A stretch of 64,000 bases of DNA from Chelydra serpentina (taxonomy: Eukaryota > Chordata > Testudines > Chelydridae): assembly GCA_037349315.1 (NCBI GenBank), contig JBAIAC010000054.1:3038001-3102000 (forward strand), read 5' to 3'. The first letter of the stretch is position 1, and every line of letters starts with the position of its first letter. Below the pieces are notes generated by a model that saw only the letters and a list, made by a program, of their open reading frames with translations, did no database searches and was not told where the DNA came from. A program made the translations under genes and the position numbers. This document shows, one piece after another, positions 55,839 through 64,000 of the stretch.

Positions 55839-56393
55839 CTTTTGGCTCCTCCCAAAGTCTTTCCCTGATGTTACAGGAGGAAAAGGCGGTAAGAAGAGCA
55901 GATCCTCTCAGCCCAGGAGAGGCAGCAGCAGTGCAAACTGCTCACACTTCCCCCAGAGCATGACACATCTCCCCCAGGCACAGCAACACCGGGGCCTGTC
56001 TGCAGAGAGCCCAGCCAGGGAGCCCCGCTGGTGGCGATTCTGGTCCACGGGGTTCCTGCTCCCACACAGCCCCCAGAAGATGCTGCCTTTTGGTCACCCC
56101 AGCACTGGTTTGCATTTGAACAGCACCTGGAAATGGTTCACAGTGAAATCACTTTGCATTCAGAGGCCACTTCCTGCTGTCAGCACTGGGGCCCTGAGTG
56201 CCAGGGCTATGGATGCATTGGAGCAAGGGTCATCGCTGTCAGTATCTATTTCTTTGCCGGGCATAATGCCTTTGCCCAGCACTCTAGATAACAGGAAAAA
56301 GAAGCAGCCTCTGCCCAGACCAATTTACCATTCACATCACGTGCAAACAGGGCGGTACCAGCATGCCGAACAACTGGGCAGGAACAAACCTTC
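55839..56393. other. RGS3 intron, nothing recognised
   Basis: A 158-codon open frame at 55960-56436 has no motif and runs into the SINE. Confidence 0.4.
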
Positions 56394-56593
56394 TATAATA
56401 ATATATATGGAGATAAGCCTATCTCATAGAACTTGAAAGGTCATTGAGCCCAGTCCTCTGTTTTCACTAGCAGGACCAATTACTGCCCCTTGACAAATTT
56501 TTGCCCCAGATCCCTAAATGGCCCCCTGAAGGATTGAACTCACAACCCAGGGTTTAGCAGGCCAATGCTCAAACCACTGAGCTATCCCTCCCA
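56394..56593 (-). mobile_element. tRNA-derived turtle SINE (Cry/tortoise type), antisense, copy 2
   Basis: The minus strand shows ggataGCTCAGTGGTttga (A box), ctgctaaaccctgg, gagttcaatcc (B box) and the body gccatttagggatctgg. It is highly similar to the copy at 36800-37003 except for a small indel near the tail. Both are in the antisense direction of RGS3. Confidence 0.87.
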
Positions 56594-56876
56594 GGCCTTG
56601 TTTTCCTGACCGGATGTGCTCAGGGCTTGTCGGGTTACTACGGGAACACCTGCCCCAGCCCCACAATCTAGAGTCCAAATAAGAAAGCTGGGAAAGTGCC
56701 TTGATCTCAGTCTAGGGCTAAATACCTCAAAGCTTTTTTGCCTCGGGGAAGCCAGTTCCTTGTCTTGAACAGCTGGTAAAATTGGATTCAAACCCTAGGA
56801 CCTCTCAGAGTGCCGGAGCTGAGAGACCTGAGGTGTGCTGACGGCCGTACATGTGGGGACTCTACTGTTCTGGGGT

Positions 56877-57167
56877 CAGGGGCAGCTTTATGATTTGTGC
56901 TGCCCCAAGCACGGCAGTCAGGCAGCCGTCGGCGGCGTTTCTGTGGGAGGTTGCCGGTCCCGCGGATTCAGTGGTGTTCCTGCGGGCGCTCCGCCGGTCC
57001 CACGCTGTTGGCAGACCCGCCGCCGAATCCACAGGAACAGCGGACCTCCCGCAGAAACGCTGCCGAAGGCTGCCTGACTACCACCCTCACGGCGACCGTC
57101 ACGCCGCACCCGGCGGCTTGCCGCCCCAGGCACGCACTTTCTGCGCTGGTGCCTGGAGCCGGCCCTG
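56877..57167. mobile_element. Non-autonomous hAT-type foldback element, 291 bp
   Basis: The ends are caggggcagcttta and, inverted, tggagccggccctg. Flanking 8-mers tctggggt (56869-56876) and tctgaggt (57168-57175) differ at one base. Arms 56915-56951 and 57044-57080 (ggcagccgtcggcggcg / gctgccgaaggctgcc) pair to form a large hairpin. CpG-rich, non-coding; overlapping open frames on both strands reflect the palindrome. Confidence 0.88.
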
Positions 57168-57175
57168 TCTGAGGT

Positions 57176-59841
57176 TGTGTTCCTAGGTGCCCTGCAGGGC
57201 AGTGCCCCGGGCTACATCCCTCTGTCTTTGGTCTCAGGTCTCAGTCCTCTGGCTGGGCCCTACTGGTATGTGGGGGAAGCTGCTCTGGTACTTCCGCTCC
57301 ATGCCAGTTTTGTTGCCCTGGGGCAGGTAGGTCTCAGGAACCTGAGGGAGCGCGACCTTTGCTCCGTGAAGACAGAGCCGATTGAGATCCTACCCGTGAG
57401 AGCAGCGGAGAGGCACGCCCTCCCCTGGCTGTAATTCCTCTTCTTCATTACTGGAGCTGCGGCCCGGGCCAGCCATGGAGAGCTGTCATCCCTCTGGGCC
57501 TGGGCCAGAGGGAACAGATAGTGCAATGTGCATCACCCCCCAGGCTTCATATTTCCCACTGCCCGCAGGCTCCCTGAACTGCAGCGAGCTGTGCACAGCT
57601 GGAGCAGAGGAGTGGGGTGATCTGGGCTAGTGACCTCTCCTCTCTGTCCTGGCTCGGGCCCAGGTTGATCTGGCTGATCCAAGCCCATCCGCAGAGCCCA
57701 GCTTTATCTGGAGTAGGAGTAACGCATCGGTGGCGGGTGTGAGTGGGGCGAGGGGAGGTGGGACAGACTCTCTGTGCTTGCTCCCCCTTCGCAGCAACAT
57801 CTCCAAGAAGCGTCCCTGTCCCTGTGTGTGGGGGGAGCCTGTAAACGGCCTTTTCAGCATGGCTTGGGGCAGGGGCGGTGGGGACAGGGTGTGGGCAGGG
57901 AGAGGCGAATGGCCCCACTGCAGACAGATGCTAACGATTTCATTTCAAACAGACTTGCCCGCCTCGTGCGGTGGTTGTTATTTGTTATCTCTGTTTGTTG
58001 TTTGCATAGTCCCAGTCATGCCCCAGGAGCCCGCTGTGCTGGGGGATGCGTCGCACAGAAAAAGAGCTGCGCTCTGCCCCAGACAGCTCACCGTTTGTAA
58101 GACGGGTGGGGACCATACCGGGATGGGGCCCACCGGCCCCTGAGTATTGCCAAGGCAGAGATGGGTGCCTGAGTTTGCAGCATGGCCCAGGGCCCATTGC
58201 CCTAGCTCAGTGCAGGTCTCCAGCATGTCCTCCCACCCCAGTGCCTGACCCCTGCTTCCACTGCTCAGTGTATTCGGGGCTTCATGCAATCCTGCCCTCC
58301 TCCCCAGTCAGCAGGAAGTGAGGCTGTGATGCCCACGTGGGGTTAACTGGCCTCACTGCCCCAGAGAGGTCGGGCCAGGCCGTGGGCAGGGCTCCCGAAG
58401 GTCTGAGATTTTGGCTGCTTGTCCGAATGGTGCCCGTGTCCACCCTGGGGTCCCCTGAGCCCAACAGGGATGGTCTGACCCCTGGTGGCTCCCCAGCTCG
58501 GTGGCCAGCCCTGCCCTGGGTGTCACAGCCTCGCACGAGGGGGTGTCCCACTTCGGCCCACCCTGAGCACCTGCAATAACATGTTTTTCGAAAGCTCCGT
58601 GTAAACAGCCAGTTCGGACGCGGCTGGCAGCACTCCTGTCGGGCACTTTATCTGGTTGCAAATGTCCCCCTCACGCCATCTGCATCCTCCTTCCCCAGCA
58701 CTGCGAGAGTAAACCAGGCTTTCTCTTTGCAAACATTGGCAGGGGACGCAGCAGCTCCCTGAATGGAAACAATAGCAGGGCGTCTGGTTGCCTGAGCTCA
58801 CAGGCCATCTTTGAGCAGTGTGCTTGTCTGGGCTGCATTTCAGTGCAGAGGGGAGGGGGATCAGCTGTCTGCTGTGCATTCTGCCCGCCCACTACATCCG
58901 AGGGTCCCAGACTGAGTCGGGGGCTTCTGGGGTTCCAGATCCCTCGCAGGCACCTGCTGAGTATGAGTTGGAAGCCCCGGGGGAAGCCCCTGGGGTACTG
59001 CCGCTTGAGGAAAGGAGAGCCAGGGGTCTCTGATTAGGAAGGTTCTTACAGCGGAGGGCAGCATGGAGGAACTGCATTGTGTTCATCTGAGCAGACACTG
59101 CCGGTGCACCTGCTGCTGTTCCCCACAGCTAGGTGGGCACTGAGCTTGACCCAGTCTGGCAATGCTCATGGGCCTCAACACACAGGCAGGGAACTAGCTG
59201 AGGGGACAAGCCCTGTATGTGAGAGCCATAAATTGGCTGATGTGTCTTCCCTCTGTCTGTCTGGTGTGCAAACAGGGGCTGATTTTCAGAAGGAGGTGTT
59301 GGTGCTCAGCAGACCTGCCTCTCCACAGCACCGCAGCTGGCTCCAGGGCAGGGCAGCACCCAGCAGTTGCAGATCACACTTGTGTAGGGAGGGGGAATTG
59401 GGTCAAGAGACTGGGGCAAGCTCCTCTCTTTAGGGAAACAACTGTGGGTTCTGAAATGCCCACACAGAACAACCAGGCTGTGGGGTCCCATTTTCTCAAT
59501 GGAAAAGCTAAACAAAAGAAATCCAACCAGCTAGGGTCTGGAGATGCAGTTAGGGCATTCCCACAACCTTTACTCTGCCCTGTTGTGATGCCACACGATG
59601 CCCATCTGGTTATCATGAAGGCAGTGTTTGTGCTCTCAGGTTAGCTGACACCTGATTTTATAGGCAGAAGAGACTGTGTGGTTCTTTCCCCTCTCCCTGG
59701 CTGTGTGGGACAGTCTCCCCTCAGTGGAGTTGTGAGTAACATTCCCATTCTGCAGTTTCCAAGTGGCGATACTTGTCTCTGAATAATATGTGAATTAAGC
59801 ATTGTTGTAGGCCAGATGCAATCAAATGAATGGTTCTATAA
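57176..59841. other. RGS3 intron, repeat-poor, nothing recognised
   Basis: At 2.7 kb this is one of the longest stretches in the window without a repeat that I can name. Several open frames above 100 codons (for example 57730-58143 and 59219-59644) overlap frames on the other strand, show no domains and lack plausible splice context with RGS3. Confidence 0.45.
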
Positions 59842-60350
59842 TTAGGGTTGGAAGGATTCAATATTTATCAGTATATGTTGGTTAAGGTCGATTTCACTTA
59901 GGGTGACCAGACAGCAAGTGTGAAAAATTGGGACAGGGGGTGGAGGGTAATAGGAGCCTATAGAAGAAAAAGACCCAAAAATCGGGACTGTCCCTATAAA
60001 ATCAGGACATCTGGTCACCTGCACACACGCACACTGATGAAAAAATATTTCCATCAATAATAACTGACATTTACAGACTGGCAAAGTGAGAAAAATGCTG
60101 CTTGAGAACTTACTAGAGTTTGATTTAAGAATACTTATTTGGTGTGTTTTGACATGTGATGTCAATTTGTTCTTTAACAGCTATAAAGCTTTAACCTCAC
60201 CACATACTGTCTTTAAATAATTATTGGGTGGCCCCCATTTTCCGGCCCCCCCATAATTTCCTGCAGCCGTGAAAATTTAAATGGATTAAAATAGTAAAAA
60301 GCTTAAAAATAACCATTGATATTGTCTGTCTAAATTATACGAAAAAAATG
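59842..60350. mobile_element. Old interspersed repeat, copy 2
   Basis: Shares ttttgacatgtgatgt, gctataaagcttta, aaataattattg and gtgaaaatttaaat with copy 1 at 29833-30998. It starts near tagggttggaaggattc and ends near gaattctgccaagcc. It is interrupted by a 119-bp MITE. Class unknown. Confidence 0.65.
59901..60019. mobile_element. 119-bp MITE with GGGTGACCAGA ends
   Basis: gggtgaccagacagc on the left is the inverse of gacatctggtcacc on the right. It also has an internal palindromic pair, ttgggacaggggg and cgggactgtccc. It lies within the old repeat copy 2, which in copy 1 is continuous at the corresponding place. Target duplication not certain. Confidence 0.75.
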
Positions 60351-61287
60351 GAATTCTGCCAAGCCTAGCTATCATCTAATTAGCAAGGGGCTGTAACGTG
60401 GCATTAGGTGGGTTCTGAATCATTCTCCGTAAAGTGGAGATGAAACGTACTTGGAATCTCTTTAAGCCTTGCTCCAGGGGAATTGCTGAAGCTCTGTATA
60501 GACTGTGGAACATGCATTAGTTACAGTATCTGTGCAGTCACATGACTCCCCCTGGCTACACTTACACCTATTAGGCTCTATTGATTTCTTTGAAATCATT
60601 CACTTCTGCGGCTTCCGACCCCAGAGGGCAGGGCAGAGTCTCGCTCCATGCCGTGGTTTTGGGACATCAGTGAATGCTGGCACTCGTCTTATTTCAGAAA
60701 GCGCCAAAGATCGTGTATCAACCTGGTCTAATGAAGATCAGATTGATCTGCCTGTACACCGCAGGATGGCAGAGGCTGGGCAAGGAATGAGGCCTTGTGT
60801 CACTCTCACTCTAGCTGATGTTAAGAACAGCACTTGTAGACTTGGGGAAGGGGGGGGGGGCATCGTCAGGACAGGACACCTTTGGGCAGGATGGGAGAAA
60901 GTGGGCAAGAGAATCCTGGCATTCCCCTTGCCAAAGGGGACTGGTCTGGTTTATGGAGTGTGTTGAAATGCCCCCTCCATGGACAATTTGGCCTTATTAA
61001 AAATACACAGAAAGGGAGAGATTTTCCAAAGCACTGAAGGGACGTAGTCCCCCAGTGACTGTCATTGGGAACTGCGCACCCAACTCTCTTAGGCATGTTG
61101 GAAATCCCCCCTCCACCCAAAGAGAATTCGAACTGACAGTGTCAACAAGCATTACTCCCAATGCCCAGCCCAGCCAGCCAACAGAAAGCCCTCCAGGTTT
61201 CACAGCCCGAGTGAACTCTTGCAGCTTTTACTGCCCATATGATAGCCGAATCCACAAATGATGTTTTTAAAGGTAACTTGCAAATGG
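60351..61287. other. RGS3 intron, nothing recognised
   Basis: A 153-codon open frame at 60505-60966 shows no motif and ends after a G-run; taken as chance. Confidence 0.4.
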
Positions 61288-61292
61288 GGCTG

Positions 61293-61727
61293 TGTGACGG
61301 AGTAGGGAGCGAGATGGATTTGACCTGAGAGGCTGGCTGCATTGGGAAAGGCTGCATCGGGAATGCGAGACTTTACCTGAGGCTGTAACATGAGCCAGGA
61401 CGGGGGTGGGGAGGTGACACCTTTGGCTGGGAGAATGGTAAAAGGCGAGAGGAGGGGCCCCGGGGGAGGGGAAGGGCCTGCTGGAGGTTTGGCTGGTTTT
61501 TTGTCAGTTTGGAGCTGGGTGGTGAACCGCAGGGAGCCCCAGAGCCGGGGTCTAAGCTCCCTGCCCCCCAGAAGGCCCCAACTGAGGGGTCCTGGTCATA
61601 CTTACAAGCTCTGTTTGGACTCTTTCCTGGCAACCCTAATAAACCTTCTGTTCTACTGGCTGGCTGAGAGTCCCATTGAATCCCGGGAAGAGGGGTGCAG
61701 GGCCGGACTCCCCCACACTCCGTGACA
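61293..61727 (+). mobile_element. Solo LTR, 435 bp, perfect 5-bp duplication
   Basis: It begins tgtgacggagtaggg and ends cactccgtgaca (TG..CA), flanked by ggctg at 61288-61292 and again at 61728-61732. An AATAAA signal lies near 61639 (cctaataaacc), followed by gctggctgagagtccc as in LTR B at 41645-42414. No internal coding region, consistent with LTR-LTR recombination. Confidence 0.9.
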
Positions 61728-61732
61728 GGCTG

Positions 61733-62880
61733 TGATGCTAGCCCTTGATCTGCCAGCTCACGCCAGGGCCCCTGTCTCATCCGAACACAGACAAATACCT
61801 CCTGGAGCCAGGCTGGCTTGCCCATGTGTTAGGGTTCTTAAAGCAGGTATTAGAATGATTGGAAAGTGTTTAGGGTTTAGACTTTATTGAATGCTTGTGA
61901 GTGGCTGCCGGCATTAATCTCACTTATAGCATTCATACCCCATATAGTAAGGTAATATTTGAGCATTTGTGTTGTGAGCTTCTGTGACTGTGTAAATCAT
62001 CAGACAGGAGAGAGACATTAACTAGTGTGAAATGCTGGTTTCTAACAGAAAGTCCTGCCCAACAGGAAAGGTCCATCGACACCAGATGGACTATTGTGGG
62101 ATATTAAAGAGGATAACATACTTTGTTGTTCTGTAATTCCCCCCATGAAGATGAGTCATGCAAGTGGACTTCTTCCATCAGCTGAGTTTGCAGCTCAGAG
62201 CACATGGGAGGAGGGGAATAAAAGCCGCTAACAAGAAGGAACTGATTATCTCTGTGCTGCTTGGACTCTGGGGAGATGGTTTGTAGGCACAAGCAAGAGG
62301 TCTGCAGTGCTTAGCCTGGATTAGCCCTGAAGGTCATATAGAGCTTGCTTGTTATAGACGTTTCTCTTATCATTTGAAACTTAACATTTAACCTTGTAAA
62401 TAACTCTCTTGTTTCCTTTTCCTATTGATAAATCTGTGCATAGTTTAGTGTGGGATTGGTTACAAGTGTCATTGGTGTGAGATCTGCACTTGATAATTGG
62501 TTGATGAAATCTAAGTATAAAACTTTCAGGGTTTGTGCCCTGGTTCTTAACAGTCTGCCGTGATGCTGATACTCACGCTCTTGAGTCCCTGTAGGCAGCT
62601 TGACAGGGGCTATTGGTTTTGTGCCATTATTTTATTTTGATGATGGATTAGAAGGCCCAAGGAGGCCTTTGTTTTCAATACCTCACTTGTTTTTATATCA
62701 GGTCTTCCCTGTGTTTTCTGGTGGTCCCCTTGGAGGAGGAGAGAACTAGAATGGGGGCTTTTTCTTAGTTGAAATAGAGGAGTGTTGCTCTTTAACTCAG
62801 TGAGCTTTTCTCCCAACAGTTTGTAGTGCATATGAATGAAATAAGTTTTAAAAAACAAACAAAAATGAGAGTGTTTGAAA
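61733..62880. other. RGS3 intron, nothing recognised
   Basis: AT-rich in the second half; no exon or named repeat. Confidence 0.4.
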
Positions 62881-63808
62881 TACTCCTGGGGGAATTCTGC
62901 GCTAAATAATTTAAAATTCTTTGAACAATATTTAAAAATTCTGCATATTTTATTTGTCAAAATAGTGCAATATAATCACTCTGGTTTCAATTATTTTGGT
63001 AATTTATTTAAACTACAATACCATGGATGGAGAATGGGAGTGGGGAGCATTGGAGGAAATCCCCAAACCCCCTCTTTCTAAGAGTAATGTAGCTAGGTTT
63101 TACTCTTTATTTCTAGTTATTTGTCAACAAATATATGCAGCCATATGCTCAGTGTTACATCGTAGGCAACTGAAGAGCAAGTGAAGGCTGGAGAATCAAA
63201 CTCACAATTTATATTGGCTACTGAGCATCTCCAGAAAGGTCAGTAGCAAACCGTTCATGGAGCACATTGTGATAGGAAAATTTTTAGTCCAAAAATTTAG
63301 ATCACTGAAGCACCATAAGCATTTATAAGCCGCCAGACTGTCCTTTACAGCACTCTGGCAATATAAAAGAGCCTTAAAACTTTTACACCCATTTTATACT
63401 CCTGGGGGGATTCACTAAGAACAATGGGAACAATTCACTACGCAGGCAGGCTGCTACATTCTGCTCTGCCTGAGGGGACAGAGCCTGCTACACACTTACC
63501 TCCTCAGAAACACCTCGAAGCCCTGCCCCTCCACGCTGAGCATGCCGCAATAGCAAGCATGAGGGACAGCGTGTCTCTCTCTCACATGCATGACTGTCAA
63601 GCCCCCACCTTTGTCGGTAATTTACTTCTCTGCCAGCTGCTCCGGTCGCCCGAACCGAGTGCCCGTGCTGCTGGGGAGGGGCATGTGACTGCTCTTATGG
63701 CTTCCCTTTGCTTCTCCATCAGAAGTTATTTTTCTGCGGGGAAGCAAATAAATCTATGGATAACATGAATTCTGCACATGCACAGTGGTACAGAATCCCC
63801 CAGGAGTA
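62881..63808. mobile_element. TIR element family 1, copy 2, 928 bp
   Basis: The ends are tactcctgggggaattctg and, inverted, cagaatcccccaggagta, the same as copy 1 at 45765-46931. Full-length relative to copy 1 once the CR1 tail of the latter is removed. Flanks gtttgaaa and gttaaaca agree at only five of eight bases, so the target duplication is eroded. No transposase frame. Confidence 0.82.
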
Positions 63809-64000
63809 GTTAAACAATCTGACTAAAAAGCATTTCTCCTCCCAGCTGCATAGTGTCTGTGATGTCACAAACCTGCAAGTTCCCAAATTGCCCACAGAGC
63901 CTTCCAGTGAAACAGAATAGCTAAGACCTCACCTTTCTGATAGAAAAACCCATTAAGCAAAAAAACACATTCAGGCTTTTTTATGCCTCATGGGGAAGTT
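63809..64000. other. Window end, intron, nothing recognised
   Basis: No signal recognised. Confidence 0.4.

Noticed and set aside
57730..58143. 137-codon open frame as a small gene
   Set aside because: No domain, overlapping opposed frames of equal length, GC-rich context.
59270..59330. Candidate further RGS3 exon after a gcaaacag acceptor
   Set aside because: The translated peptide does not match the expected KAECLF continuation and no suitable donor in phase follows.

Overview
The window is vertebrate nuclear DNA and almost certainly comes from a cryptodiran turtle. The evidence is the density of CR1 LINE fragments ending in short 8-bp-like tail repeats, two tRNA-headed SINEs of the tortoise/'Cry' type with a CR1-like tail, Gypsy LTR retrotransposon pieces, a Penelope-like element, MIR-like core SINEs and many small non-autonomous DNA transposons. 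There are no bacterial-style genes, operons or CRISPR arrays. Most apparent open reading frames lie in repeats or are chance.

The one host gene is RGS3 (regulator of G-protein signalling 3), on the + strand. Four consecutive, phase-compatible coding exons with GT/AG borders can be read at 4298-4488, 8311-8394, 17188-17299 and 35811-35854. Together they encode part of the segment between the PDZ and RGS domains of the long isoform. Neither the upstream exons nor the next downstream exon was found here, so everything else is RGS3 intron, including at least 28 kb after the fourth exon.

Layout: 1-4.3 kb is intron with a MIR-like SINE, a 217-bp hAT-type element with an 8-bp target duplication, a CR1 tail and a GT microsatellite. 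4.3-17.2 kb holds exons 1-3 with an inverted-terminus composite element carrying paired tRNA-like modules, a hairpin MITE, and a 1.4-kb C-rich minisatellite of about 52-bp units that runs into a CR1 tail. 17.3-35.8 kb holds four 5'-truncated or broken CR1 copies with endonuclease and/or reverse transcriptase sequence, a CR1 tail fragment, a Penelope-like GIY-YIG fragment and several MITEs. 35.9-47.6 kb holds a Cry SINE, a hAT element nested in a MIR, a CR1 that carries a hAT and an LTR which itself carries another LTR, a second 52/53-bp minisatellite, and an antisense CR1. 47.7-50.2 kb is a Gypsy LTR plus leader plus an intact 493-codon gag (coiled coil, SCAN-like region, zinc knuckle, start of retropepsin), antisense to RGS3. 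50.2-64 kb holds CR1 tails, further hAT elements, GC-rich tandem arrays, an antisense Gypsy LTR, a second Cry SINE, a solo LTR with a perfect 5-bp duplication, and a second copy of a TIR element that shows the empty site of a CR1 insertion.

I found no new multi-gene system. The most noteworthy signals are the long open antisense gag with a SCAN-like region, the Penelope fragment with three copies of one 12-bp target sequence and two 87-bp inverted arms, the four-level nest at 40.1-43.3 kb proven by target duplications, and the palindromic tRNA-like modules at 9.5-10.0 kb. Family names and human RGS3 comparisons are from memory; no searches were run.
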